Counted from the stretch's first letter, positions 1-9,022 are shown. The stretch: DNA of 49,036 nt from Ignavibacteria bacterium (GCA_016873845.1 VGVX01000010.1:1-49036); one strand, 5' to 3'. Notes: generated by a model not told the origin, from the letters alone. A program made the numbers and translations.

Positions 1-38
1 ATAAAAATTCTAAATTTTTGAATGTTTTTGGCTTCAAA

Positions 39-449
39 TCATTCAGTGAATCCAAAACTTCCTCGAATTAAATGTGACGCAATAAAAGCTGGAACGAGTG
101 AGATTATTCCAATCAATATACCAGCAATGATGCTTTTCGTTGAAGAGCCCAGATGCTTAGATGAAATTAGTATTAATAAAAATATTACTATTGTAAATAT
201 TGTGTACGCCAGACTGTTGTAAAAAATTCCAGTACATACTAACAACACGAATGCTCGTGCTATATAAGTTTCCCAATCTTTAAATTTGATGAAAATTATT
301 ACAAGGAATATGGCTGCTACAATTAATTGACTCACAAAAAGTACGTATGGTGCAATCAGGGCTCTTCCAATTACAAGAAAATAAAACACAATACTCCCAA
401 GTGAAATTATATCACGTTCGATATTTTTTAACCATATACTTTTTTCCAT
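39..449 (-). CDS. Hypothetical small multi-pass membrane protein
   Basis: I do not recognise a family for this 136-residue protein. After a short charged N-terminus it is almost entirely hydrophobic, with four or five likely membrane helices (roughly residues 15-33, 36-55, 65-95 which could be two helices, and 107-130). A good Shine-Dalgarno sequence, AAGGAG, lies five bases before the ATG, and the frame closes with TGA at 39-41, so the gene looks complete. It diverges from nrdJ across a 288-bp spacer. No catalytic motif is visible. The function is unknown; an inner-membrane location is inferred from composition only. Confidence 0.7.
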   Translation of the reverse strand: MEKSIWLKNIERDIISLGSIVFYFLVIGRALIAPYVLFVSQLIVAAIFLVIIFIKFKDWETYIARAFVLLVCTGIFYNSLAYTIFTIVIFLLILISSKHLGSSTKSIIAGILIGIISLVPAFIASHLIRGSFGFTE

Positions 450-616
450 TTTAACTCCTTCATTAAATATTTTTTTATCAGTGCTCGATTTATACTCGAC
501 TCAATATTTAAATTTACGGAGAATATTTTTTCAAAAATAAATTTTTATTTTTAATAAATGATTTGTAAAATGTTATTGAAGTATGAAAAAAATTTTTTCT
601 TTGTCAAAAAAAAATC

Positions 617-645
617 TTGCATCATTTGAATATGAATGATATTAT
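617..645 (+). promoter_or_regulatory. Candidate sigma-70 promoter for nrdJ
   Basis: TTGCAT at 617-622 and TATTAT at 640-645 are separated by exactly 17 bases, close to the -35/-10 consensus. Transcription would begin near 652 and leave a leader of about 85 bases before the nrdJ ATG. The surrounding DNA is very AT-rich, so chance matches are likely. I saw no cobalamin riboswitch in the 450-737 spacer. Confidence 0.35.
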
Positions 646-737
646 TGCCAAGCATGTTTTGAATCTTGTCTATGCAAAAGAAATTATGGTAAGAAAAACA
701 ACATCCCAAATTCAATTATTATTCACGAGAGAGTTTA

Positions 738-3515
738 ATGCAAAAAAGTACCACTTTCATGTCAACCCGAAAGATTGACCTTCCGAATACTGAGAGTGAG
801 GAATATTTTAAAAAAGACGGTTTAACATTTAATTATAAATTATCAAACAAAGAAATACATCCATTCGATGAAATTGAATGGGATCTTAGAGATGCAACAA
901 TCTCCAATGAAAAAGGAGAAATTATATTTCAACAAAAAGATGTTGAAATACCAAAATCATGGTCGCTAACAGCAACCAACGTAGTCGTATCGAAATATTT
1001 TCACGGAAAGCTTGACACACCTGACCGAGAGCATAGTGTCCGTCAATTAATTAATCGAGTTACAAAAACAATCACTGAATGGGGGATTAAAGGAAAGTAT
1101 TTTTCGAATGTTGAAGACGCAAATGCATTCTATAACGAGCTCTCTTATTTGTTAGTAAACCAATATTTAAGTTTTAACAGTCCAGTTTGGTTTAATGTCG
1201 GAATCGAAAAACATCCTCAGTGCTCGGCTTGTTTTATTAATTCCGTTGAAGACAAAATGGAATCTATCCTCGAATTAGCAAAGACTGAAGGTATGCTTTT
1301 CAAGTGGGGAAGTGGAACGGGAACTAATCTAAGTGTCCTCAGATCATCAAAGGAATCCCTCTCAGGTGGTGGTATTGCTTCTGGACCAGTATCGTTCATG
1401 AAAGGTTATGATGCATTTGCTGGTGTAATAAAAAGCGGCGGTAAAACACGCCGAGCAGCAAAAATGGTAATCCTTAACATAGATCATCCTGACATCATTG
1501 ATTTTATTAATTGTAAAGCTGATGAAGAGAAAAAAGCTCATGCATTAATCGAAGCCGGGTATGATTCAAGTTTCAATGTGCCAGGTGGCGCGTATGACAG
1601 TATCCATTATCAAAACGCTAATCATTCAATTCGTGTGACTGATGAGTTTATGGATGCCGTTGTAAATAAAAAATCCTGGCAAACAAAAGCAATTAAAGAT
1701 GGGCGCGTCATCGATACATTTGATGCTGAAGATGTTATGAACAAAGTCGCCCAAGCCGCTTGGCTATGCGGCGATCCGGGAATTCAATTCGATACGACAA
1801 TCAATAATTGGCATACATGCTCGAATAGTGCAAGAATAAACGCAAGCAATCCTTGCAGTGAATACATGTTTCTCGATGATACAGCGTGCAATTTGGCTTC
1901 ACTGAATTTAATGAAATTCCGGAATGAGGATGGTAATTTTGATGTTGATTCCTTTAGACACGTATGCAGCATAGTGATTACTGCTCAAGAAATTCTCGTT
2001 GAGAATTCAAGTTACCCGACCAAAGCAATTGAGAAAAACAGTTATGATTATCGTCCACTCGGACTCGGTTATGCAAACCTCGGGGCATTACTAATGGCAA
2101 ATGGTGTCGCTTACGACAGCGATCATGGACGTGCATATGCTGCTGCCATCACCTCCATAATGTGCGGTGTAGCTTACAAACAATCCGCCATAATTTCTGA
2201 GAAAATAGGACCATTTAGAGGTTTTTTAAAAAATCGTGAGCCGATGCTCCGCATAATGAATCAACATCTCCAAGCAGCCAAAAAAATTGATGGTTCACTT
2301 ATACCATTGGAGATGTTCACTTCTTCCATCGAAATTTGGGAAGAGGTTGCGAAATTCGGAACGGAATTTGGATTTAGGAATTCTCAAGTAACGGTATTAG
2401 CCCCGACAGGTACAATCGGCTTTATGATGGATTGTGACACCACTGGTGTAGAGCCTGATATCGCACTTGTCAAGATGAAAAAATTAGTCGGTGGCGGTGC
2501 ATTCAAAATTATAAACAAAACTGTTCCACTAGCTTTAAATAAATTAGGCTATAATTCAAAGCAAGTTGCTGAAATTGTTTCATATATTAATGAAAGTGAT
2601 ACGATCGAAGGCGCTCCTCATTTATTGGAAGAACACTTGCCAATCTTTGATTGTGCTTTTAAGCCGGTCAATGGATCGCGAACTATTCATTACATGGGTC
2701 ACATAAAAATGATGTCGGCTGTTCAGCCATTCTTATCTGGTGCAATTTCTAAAACTGTCAATATGCCGAACGAAGTAAGAGTTGAGGAAATTAAAAATTC
2801 TTATTTAGAAGCATGGCGATTGGGACTCAAGGCAATTGCGATTTATCGAGATGGTTGTAAAGTTACTCAACCACTCAGCACATCAACAAAAACCGAAAAA
2901 AAGAAAATCGCCGAAGAAAAAGGAAATTTATATATAGACTTTCAACCTCGTAGGAAAAGACTTCCTGATGAACGGCACTCAATCACCCATAAATTTAGCA
3001 TTAGCGGTCACGAAGGTTATATAACAGTTGGTATTTACGAGGACGGCCAACCAGGGGAAATTTTCATTGTAATGTCTAAGGAAGGGACTGTTGTTTCGGG
3101 ATTAATGGATTCATTTGCTACGGCAATATCATTAGCGCTGCAGTACGGTGTTCCATTAAAAGTATTAGTAGATAAGTTCACACATACAAGGTTTGAACCT
3201 TCTGGATTCACAAATAATAAGCAGATTCCCATTGCCAAATCTGTGATGGATTATATCTTCAGATGGCTTCAATTAAAATTTTTACCTGAAGATGAAGCGA
3301 GTCAATTAGCTCAAATTCCGGAATACCAAGCAAAGAAATCAAAGACAATGAGCAAGTCTCAAACTAAAATGCAAAATTCACTGGAGTTTAACGAAAAGAA
3401 AGTTTTTGTGACCCAAGCTGATGCACCTCCTTGTCATGAATGCGGTTCAATTATGGTAAGGAGTGGAAATTGCTATAAGTGTCTGGAGTGCGGTTCAACG
3501 AGCGGATGTTCTTAA
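738..3515 (+). CDS. nrdJ: Adenosylcobalamin-dependent (class II) ribonucleoside-diphosphate reductase
   Basis: It makes deoxyribonucleotides from ribonucleotides with a thiyl radical generated from coenzyme B12, so it needs no oxygen and no NrdB subunit. The 925-residue chain has the RNR barrel motifs: NSPVWFNVG, then SACF with C165, then NPCSE with the expected thiyl-radical C373 and E375, and C384 eleven residues later. That spacing matches the Thermotoga-type NrdJ. LAPTGTIGFMMDCDTTG follows. The C-terminus carries a cysteine-rich tail, CHECG followed by CYKCLECG, which is the usual shuttle or zinc-type tail of class II enzymes. I see no clear N-terminal ATP cone. The start at 738 is preferred over the Met at residue 8 because GAGAG lies just upstream. 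It is the only large plus-strand gene in the window and is convergent with the NlpC/P60 gene. Confidence 0.95.
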   Translation: MQKSTTFMSTRKIDLPNTESEEYFKKDGLTFNYKLSNKEIHPFDEIEWDLRDATISNEKGEIIFQQKDVEIPKSWSLTATNVVVSKYFHGKLDTPDREHSVRQLINRVTKTITEWGIKGKYFSNVEDANAFYNELSYLLVNQYLSFNSPVWFNVGIEKHPQCSACFINSVEDKMESILELAKTEGMLFKWGSGTGTNLSVLRSSKESLSGGGIASGPVSFMKGYDAFAGVIKSGGKTRRAAKMVILNIDHPDIIDFINCKADEEKKAHALIEAGYDSSFNVPGGAYDSIHYQNANHSIRVTDEFMDAVVNKKSWQTKAIKDGRVIDTFDAEDVMNKVAQAAWLCGDPGIQFDTTINNWHTCSNSARINASNPCSEYMFLDDTACNLASLNLMKFRNEDGNFDVDSFRHVCSIVITAQEILVENSSYPTKAIEKNSYDYRPLGLGYANLGALLMANGVAYDSDHGRAYAAAITSIMCGVAYKQSAIISEKIGPFRGFLKNREPMLRIMNQHLQAAKKIDGSLIPLEMFTSSIEIWEEVAKFGTEFGFRNSQVTVLAPTGTIGFMMDCDTTGVEPDIALVKMKKLVGGGAFKIINKTVPLALNKLGYNSKQVAEIVSYINESDTIEGAPHLLEEHLPIFDCAFKPVNGSRTIHYMGHIKMMSAVQPFLSGAISKTVNMPNEVRVEEIKNSYLEAWRLGLKAIAIYRDGCKVTQPLSTSTKTEKKKIAEEKGNLYIDFQPRRKRLPDERHSITHKFSISGHEGYITVGIYEDGQPGEIFIVMSKEGTVVSGLMDSFATAISLALQYGVPLKVLVDKFTHTRFEPSGFTNNKQIPIAKSVMDYIFRWLQLKFLPEDEASQLAQIPEYQAKKSKTMSKSQTKMQNSLEFNEKKVFVTQADAPPCHECGSIMVRSGNCYKCLECGSTSGCS

Positions 3516-3580
3516 TAGAAATTAAGTACTATCAGAAGGTCGTAATTTGATTTCGACCATTTGTAATTATTAAAATCTGA

Positions 3581-4306
3581 CTATCTAGTTAACGCAAACA
3601 CTTCTTCTATCCTGCGGGCCGAAATAAATTTGCGATCATAATAACCCGATTCCATCGAACTGATTGTTACGCCATGTTTAGTTGATGCATGGGCGAAATA
3701 TTGATCCCAAAGATAAATTCCGACATGACCTGGAACTTGGCGGCGGCGTGTATTAAAAAATATCAGATCCCCGAATTCAAGTTCCTCTCTCCGCACTTCA
3801 CTGCCGATTTTAATTTGCCCAAGAGTTGAACGTGGAATTTCTAGATTAAAGGCTTCAGCCATTATAGTTTGGGTAAAAGCACTGCAATCAATTCCTTTTC
3901 GTGAATTGCCTCCGAATTTATATGGAGTTCCGAGAAAATTTATGATCTGCATTATTGTTCGCTCATATGAGGTTGGAATACTATTAATAGTATCCATCCG
4001 GCCATGCTGCCGCAGTAGTTCACTAATATCAATTTTCCCCTGATCAGGAATTTCTCTTTCGGATTCTCTAATTTCATCTTCGCTAAATTCAATATCACTT
4101 GCAAAACGAAGTGATGAATCTTGATGAGAATTGAGTCCGCGGACAACTCTGAGTGAGTCTGATTTTGACAATCCATTCTGTCCATTTGTTGATTTTGATG
4201 CGAAACGAACTGGACCAGAACAAGAGGAAAATGCTAGTAAAATTACAGTCATGGTAACTGTGGCCGACAATGAAAATCTATTTATAGAAATAGTTAACAG
4301 GTTCAA
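3581..4306 (-). CDS. NlpC/P60 family cell-wall hydrolase, predicted lipoprotein
   Basis: It probably cleaves peptide cross-links in peptidoglycan as a papain-like cysteine endopeptidase. The C-terminal NlpC/P60 domain (about residues 117-236) has the catalytic cysteine in GIDCSAF (C141), the histidine in GHVGIYL (H194) and a third polar residue near H206. A hydrophobic N-terminal stretch ends in LAFSSC (C29), a plausible lipobox, so the protein is probably exported and lipid-anchored. Residues 30-110 form a polar linker. The start is uncertain: the frame opens with TTG at 4304-4306, and the first ATG (residue 19) would leave a very short signal peptide. It is the last gene of a minus-strand run behind rpoD, with a 65-bp gap. 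Confidence 0.85.
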   Translation of the reverse strand: MNLLTISINRFSLSATVTMTVILLAFSSCSGPVRFASKSTNGQNGLSKSDSLRVVRGLNSHQDSSLRFASDIEFSEDEIRESEREIPDQGKIDISELLRQHGRMDTINSIPTSYERTIMQIINFLGTPYKFGGNSRKGIDCSAFTQTIMAEAFNLEIPRSTLGQIKIGSEVRREELEFGDLIFFNTRRRQVPGHVGIYLWDQYFAHASTKHGVTISSMESGYYDRKFISARRIEEVFALTR

Positions 4307-4371
4307 ATGTTAAATGAGTTTAATAATAGAATCAATCGTTTGAGTACGTAGAACTTAAATTGTTTTAAGGA

Positions 4372-5229
4372 TTATCCAAGATAAGAGCGAAGCGCCTTGC
4401 TGCGAGATGCGTGCCGCAATCGACGAATTGCCTTTTCTTTGATTTGTCTTACTCTTTCGCGAGTAAGATTGAATTTCTCTCCAATCTCTTCCAATGTGAG
4501 TGAGTGCTCATAGTTAAGTCCGAAATAGAGTCTAATCACTTCTGCTTCACGTTCTGTTAAAGTAGATAAAGCTCTTTCAATTTCAACTTTTAATGATTCT
4601 TTCATTAATCCATGATCAGGAGAGGGCTGTTGATCGTTTTGGATAACGTCAAGCAAACGATTATCTTCTCCCTGAGCAAAAGGAGCATCCATAGAAACAT
4701 GTCTGCCGGATATTTTTAACGTATCAGCAACTTCGCCAACTGGAATATTCAATTCCTCGGATAATTCTTGAGCACTCGGTTCTCTTTCAAATTCTTGCTC
4801 GAGATTACTGAAAGCTTTTCCAATTTTATTTAGAGCTCCGACTCGGTTAAGCGGTAACCTTACAATTCTTGATTGTTCCGCAAGGGCTTGTAGAATTGAC
4901 TGACGAATCCACCAAACTGCATATGATATAAACTTAAACCCACGAGTCTCGTCAAATCGCTTTGCAGCTTTTATTAAACCTAAGTTTCCTTCATTGATCA
5001 AATCGCCGAGAGATAATCCTTGGTTTTGATATTGTTTGGCCACTGAAACAACAAAGCGAAGGTTTGCTTTGGTTAATTTCTCCAGAGCAAGCTGATCACC
5101 TTTTTTGATTTTTTGGGCAAGTTCAATTTCTTCGTCCGGAGTAATTAAATCAACTTTTCCAATTTCCTGTAAATACTTATCGAGTGACTGACTTTCTCTA
5201 TTCGTGTATTGTTTGGTTATTCTTACCAT
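4372..5229 (-). CDS. rpoD: Primary RNA polymerase sigma factor, sigma-70 family
   Basis: It directs RNA polymerase to housekeeping promoters. The 285 residues begin directly at region 1.2 ([20 protein letters not shown]), without the acidic region 1.1 of proteobacterial RpoD, which is the layout of Bacteroidota/Chlorobi primary sigma factors. Region 2 includes [17 protein letters not shown], which binds and melts the -10 element. Region 4 ends with a helix-turn-helix, [20 protein letters not shown], for the -35 element. The C-terminus [11 protein letters not shown] is typical of the family. Its ATG (5227-5229) directly follows the TAA of the upstream BMC vertex gene, and a GGAG sits inside that gene's 3' end. 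Translation is therefore likely coupled. Confidence 0.95.
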   Translation of the reverse strand: MVRITKQYTNRESQSLDKYLQEIGKVDLITPDEEIELAQKIKKGDQLALEKLTKANLRFVVSVAKQYQNQGLSLGDLINEGNLGLIKAAKRFDETRGFKFISYAVWWIRQSILQALAEQSRIVRLPLNRVGALNKIGKAFSNLEQEFEREPSAQELSEELNIPVGEVADTLKISGRHVSMDAPFAQGEDNRLLDVIQNDQQPSPDHGLMKESLKVEIERALSTLTEREAEVIRLYFGLNYEHSLTLEEIGEKFNLTRERVRQIKEKAIRRLRHASRSKALRSYLG

Positions 5230-5517
5230 TTACTTTTTCTTCTCCAAATTTTTTTCCAAATCTATTCGATCAATAATTCCAACTATTGATGCATCTACTG
5301 GTGCCATATCCACTGGCAGTGGGATTACGGCTTCGGATGCAGTAATGTACATCACAATTTCACCAGGTCCAGCGCCGACTGTATCGATTGCAACAATTGG
5401 TTCGCCACGTTGTTTCATTTCACCATTTATCGGCTGAATAAACTGCATTTTGAATGATTCAAGTGCAGGATATTTTTTTGTTGCCCATACTGTTCCGATC
5501 ACTTGTGCGAAAAACAT
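5230..5517 (-). CDS. EutN/CcmL-type microcompartment vertex protein (BMC-P), divergent copy
   Basis: BMC-P proteins form pentamers that cap the vertices of protein-shelled metabolic compartments. This 95-residue protein has the family opening (AQVIGTVWATKK) and the core signature DTVGAGPGE. After that it reads ITASEA where canonical members have GSSAR, so it is the more divergent of the pair here. It ends in a lysine/glutamate-rich tail. It starts three bases after the stop of the neighbouring BMC-P gene and its own stop touches the rpoD start. No BMC-H or BMC-T shell gene or cargo enzyme with a clear encapsulation peptide is in the window. The fold assignment is firm; the compartment it serves is not known. 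Confidence 0.88.
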   Translation of the reverse strand: MFFAQVIGTVWATKKYPALESFKMQFIQPINGEMKQRGEPIVAIDTVGAGPGEIVMYITASEAVIPLPVDMAPVDASIVGIIDRIDLEKNLEKKK

Positions 5518-5520
5518 AAT

Positions 5521-5820
5521 TTAATTTTTTACGGTTTCAAAATCTTTTTGTTTAATCGGTATGTCTAATTTATCTACAATTGCCATTATGACAGCATCAA
5601 TTGGCTTATTTTTGGTGAACGCAGTCTGTCGAGCAGAAGAACCGGTTGCCACTAAAACAACCTCACCTACTCCAGCTCCGACACTATCAACTGCAACAAC
5701 AAAATTAGACGTTTCAGAATAATCAAGGTTCAATTGCCGAACAATCAAGAATTTTGCACCGACTAAATTATCGTCTTTTCTTGTTGCCCAAACGGTACCA
5801 ATGATTCTGCCAAGTATCAA
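5521..5820 (-). CDS. EutN/CcmL-type microcompartment vertex protein (BMC-P), canonical copy
   Basis: This 99-residue protein matches the BMC-P pentamer family closely: an N-terminal GRIIGTVWATRK strand, then DSVGAGVGEVVLVATGSSAR with the full signature. The start is TTG at 5818-5820, supported by AGGTGA a few bases upstream and by the family's usual first residues. It is the first gene of a tight trio (BMC-P, BMC-P, rpoD), 110 bases after deoB. Phosphopentomutase feeds deoxyribose 5-phosphate to DeoC, which releases acetaldehyde, a classic compartment substrate. A link to nucleoside breakdown is therefore possible, but that is inference from position only. Confidence 0.9.
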   Translation of the reverse strand: MILGRIIGTVWATRKDDNLVGAKFLIVRQLNLDYSETSNFVVAVDSVGAGVGEVVLVATGSSARQTAFTKNKPIDAVIMAIVDKLDIPIKQKDFETVKN

Positions 5821-5930
5821 GTTCTCACCTATTCTAGTTAATTTTGGCTTTAAATATAAAAATTTTTTTCATTAATAATAGTTTCAAATTGAAGTATTTT
5901 TATTTACTTCTTTGTCCTTTTTCACAAATT

Positions 5931-7115
5931 TTAAACATTTTTGGGCTGTAGTAAAGGATAGAAACTCGTTCCGCTCAGTCTATTGCTTATCCCGTAAAAA
6001 TCACAAATCGTTTTACTAACATCTGCAAAAGTCTCTCTTAAACCGATATTCATTCCTTTAACTAAATTTTTTCCGTACACTAATAGAGGAACAAATTCCC
6101 TTGTATGATCAGTACCAGGAAAGGTTGGATCGTTACCATGATCAGAGGTAATTATAAGCATATCAGCTTCATTCAGAGCAGTTAGCAATTTTGGTAAATG
6201 ATTATCAAATTCAATCAATGCTTTTGCGAATCCCTCACTATCATTTCTGTGACCGAAATAAACATCAAAATCTACTAAGTTTGTCATCAGATATGAATTT
6301 TCTCCTTCATTAATGAATTTAATTGTTTCAGCAATACCTTCGAGATTAGTTTTGGTTTTAATTTGCTTATTAATATTTCTGTAAGCGAATAAATCATTGA
6401 TTTTACCGATTCCGATAGTATTAATATCATTTTGAACTAATACGTCAAAAATTATTTCGCCATGTGGTTCAAGAACATAATCTTTTCTCTTATAAGTTCG
6501 GCTAAAGTTTCCATTGCTGCCTATAAAAGGTCGGGCGATGATTCTACCAACAGCATGTTCACCTATCATAACTCTGTTTCGAGTGACTTCACAAATTTCA
6601 TACAGTTTTTCTATGGGGATTACTTCCTCATGAGCTGCAATTTGAAAAACCGAATCGGCACTCGTATAGACGATCGGATAACCAGTACGAATGTGCTCCT
6701 CACCAAGTTCTACAATAATTACTGTACCAGACGCAGCTTTATTTCCAAGTGAACCGCTCAAACCATTGAGTTTAATAAACTTGTTTATAATTTCTTTTGG
6801 AAATCCACTGGGATAAACTGGAAACTGTTTGTCGGTAATCAAGCCGCCAATTTCCCAGTGTCCTGTTGTACTGTCTTTTCCTTTTGATAGTTCTTTCATT
6901 TTTCCGAAATTACCGATGCAATCTGATCTCTTAGCAATTCCAGGAATATCAATAATGTTTCCAATACCCAGCTGTTCAAGATTAGGTAATTTCAGACCAC
7001 CAATTTTTTTGGCGATATTGCCAAGCGTATTACATCCGACATCATTGTAGTCAGCAGCATCTGGTGTGAAACCTACACCAACTCCATCGAGAATTATGAC
7101 AACTGTTTTTGGCAT
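5931..7115 (-). CDS. deoB: Phosphopentomutase
   Basis: It interconverts (deoxy)ribose 1-phosphate and 5-phosphate, linking nucleoside phosphorolysis to the pentose phosphate pathway. The 394-residue chain is an alkaline-phosphatase-superfamily metalloenzyme of normal DeoB length. Visible motifs are the metal-binding D10 in VIILDGVGVG, the catalytic threonine in DSTTGHWE (T84), and the C-terminal metal site SDHGNDPTFPGTDHTRE (D325, H326, H337). The cap domain lies between. The ATG at 7113-7115 has no clear Shine-Dalgarno sequence. It lies 77 bases downstream of the GAF/GGDEF gene and 110 bases upstream of the BMC-P pair. No nucleoside phosphorylase or deoC is in the window. Confidence 0.96.
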   Translation of the reverse strand: MPKTVVIILDGVGVGFTPDAADYNDVGCNTLGNIAKKIGGLKLPNLEQLGIGNIIDIPGIAKRSDCIGNFGKMKELSKGKDSTTGHWEIGGLITDKQFPVYPSGFPKEIINKFIKLNGLSGSLGNKAASGTVIIVELGEEHIRTGYPIVYTSADSVFQIAAHEEVIPIEKLYEICEVTRNRVMIGEHAVGRIIARPFIGSNGNFSRTYKRKDYVLEPHGEIIFDVLVQNDINTIGIGKINDLFAYRNINKQIKTKTNLEGIAETIKFINEGENSYLMTNLVDFDVYFGHRNDSEGFAKALIEFDNHLPKLLTALNEADMLIITSDHGNDPTFPGTDHTREFVPLLVYGKNLVKGMNIGLRETFADVSKTICDFYGISNRLSGTSFYPLLQPKNV

Positions 7116-7192
7116 GGAAAATAATTTAAAGTTTATTGTTTCAACAAATAATGTTACTAATACATTGAGCCATTAAGAGGATTTTGAGAAAA

Positions 7193-9022
7193 TCATTTGA
7201 AATTTCTCACACAATTCCCGCCACTTGAAACTGCCCTGCGAAGAACAAGTTCACAGTTTTCGAATAATAGCTCAGGTTGGACATGATTTTTACCACTGGC
7301 AAAACCGATACTCAGTGAAATGCTAATATTATTACTATCCAAATTTATAAAATCCTTAACAACCTTTTGGCGAAGTTTCTCGCACCATAGAAAAGCTTCG
7401 GCATCATCTCGATTGAAAAACAACACAGCAAATTTATTAGTATCTAGCCGAGCGTTAATCATAAGATCATCTGATTCTTTGTTTAAATGCACTGCAACAT
7501 GCTTAATGATTTTTTGAATTACCTTTTCACCAAATTCATTTAACAGCTTTTCAAAATTATCAACTGAAATAAAAGCAAGCCCAACATTAACTTTAGTGAT
7601 ATTTGATTTGGTTAGCTCTTCTTTAACTCTTTTTTCAAAAGTTGATCTGTTAAGAAGAAGAGTGTCTAAATCAACACTCAGATAACTATTTAAAAGCCGA
7701 ATATTAGAAATCGAATCAAAATGCGATGCTATATAAGAAGCAATTTTTTCGATAAATCGTACATCTGTATTAGAATAAAAATTCTTTCGCAGCTTTTCAA
7801 TCACTATCGCACCAAAGGTTTTATTTTGATATAGAATCGGTGTTATCAACAGTGATCCGCCAAGTGTTGAAGAATCTTGAGCGTTGAACAAATATATCTT
7901 GTCTTCAGTTATATCATCAATCTTCACACTTCTTCCGGTTTGAATAGCTTTTCCAGTTATTGATTTATCAAGGTCAATAACCAGTCCTTCACCTGGATAT
8001 TTCAGGGAAGTTTTTTGTACAACTCGTTTAATCTTGTAACACCTTTCCTGATAATCGAATGCGATTATTGATAGAGCATCCCATTCAACTAATTTATCGA
8101 AAGCAAGCAGCAACTTTTGGTAATAGTATTTTTCATCTTGGTTCTTCTCTGGGTCGCCGATCAATCCAATCAACGCATCTAATTTCTGATTAACGAGATT
8201 GACGCTGAATTTTTCATCAAATATGCCGAGCATTATTGTGACCATTCTCACAAATCTGCCAAGCAGATAAACTGTTTCGACACCAAAAGCATCTTCGCTT
8301 TTACTATCTGCTACTAAAACTCCGATCAATTGATCATTAAAAAATACCGGAACGGCGACTATAGATTTGATCCCTATTGTACTATCATAATAGCGAATTA
8401 AGTCAGCTTCAACGTTAGAATTTAAATTATTCAACAATTCAGGTGAGCCGTTTCGCACTACTTTGCTCACAATATCCTCTTCCAAAGAAAATCTTGCTTT
8501 ATGGATATTATTATTCTCCGAAACATAACTCTGAATTATCATCTGATTTTTTTTCTTGTTAAACCAGAAGAAAATAGCCGAATGAGCTATTAATGTCGAT
8601 TGAATAACATTCAATATTTTCTCAAGAACAAAATTGAACTGGGCATCCTGGTCTAATCCTTCAGGCAACGACTCGCAAGCTATTTCGTAAAACTTATCTT
8701 TTAAATTGCTTGGTTTGAGACTGTGAATCTGCGTTGCGGCTTTCATCCGCTTTAATTCGTTCGAAGTGATTATAGATTTTTCCTCATCCTCTGGAAATGA
8801 TTCTAACTTGGGCTTGATATCTTGGGCAGCATCTGCATTCCCCTCCGACTTGGGTTCCAATTTAGCTTTTCCATCACGTAAGAAAATAATAAATGCCACA
8901 TACACTACAAGTACTGCAATCGCACTTATTCTAATTAGCAGATCATCCATAATAAGTGGAACTAGTCCAAGAACTACAAGAAAAATGAAAGTAAATAACC
9001 TCTTTTTATTTAATTGTGCCAC
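7193..9022 (-). CDS. Membrane-anchored GAF-GAF protein with degenerate GGDEF domain
   Basis: This 609-residue protein is probably a signalling protein. Two membrane helices (about residues 9-25 and 30-48) are followed by a charged linker, two GAF-like sensor regions (about 115-265 and 290-440) and a C-terminal GGDEF-fold domain (about 455-609). The GGDEF loop reads LDTNK (residues 526-530), so the catalytic glycines and acidic residues are missing and cyclic-di-GMP synthesis is unlikely. The domain may bind nucleotide or act only as a dimerising module. The start is GTG at 9020-9022, immediately after the TAA of ysxC, which suggests coupled translation. Sensor ligands cannot be read from the sequence. 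Confidence 0.82.
   Translation of the reverse strand: MAQLNKKRLFTFIFLVVLGLVPLIMDDLLIRISAIAVLVVYVAFIIFLRDGKAKLEPKSEGNADAAQDIKPKLESFPEDEEKSIITSNELKRMKAATQIHSLKPSNLKDKFYEIACESLPEGLDQDAQFNFVLEKILNVIQSTLIAHSAIFFWFNKKKNQMIIQSYVSENNNIHKARFSLEEDIVSKVVRNGSPELLNNLNSNVEADLIRYYDSTIGIKSIVAVPVFFNDQLIGVLVADSKSEDAFGVETVYLLGRFVRMVTIMLGIFDEKFSVNLVNQKLDALIGLIGDPEKNQDEKYYYQKLLLAFDKLVEWDALSIIAFDYQERCYKIKRVVQKTSLKYPGEGLVIDLDKSITGKAIQTGRSVKIDDITEDKIYLFNAQDSSTLGGSLLITPILYQNKTFGAIVIEKLRKNFYSNTDVRFIEKIASYIASHFDSISNIRLLNSYLSVDLDTLLLNRSTFEKRVKEELTKSNITKVNVGLAFISVDNFEKLLNEFGEKVIQKIIKHVAVHLNKESDDLMINARLDTNKFAVLFFNRDDAEAFLWCEKLRQKVVKDFINLDSNNISISLSIGFASGKNHVQPELLFENCELVLRRAVSSGGNCVRNFK

Noticed and set aside
450-737. Cobalamin riboswitch before nrdJ
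   Set aside because: No B12-box-like conserved segment or extended stem structure could be found by eye in this AT-rich spacer.
3538-3558. Hairpin GGTCG...CGACC between nrdJ and the NlpC/P60 gene as a two-way terminator
   Set aside because: The stem is only five base pairs and neither strand has a convincing U-run after it.
5891-5910. GAAGTA...TACTTC hairpin after deoB
   Set aside because: A six-pair AT-rich stem without a T-run on the minus strand; too weak to call a terminator in DNA this AT-rich.
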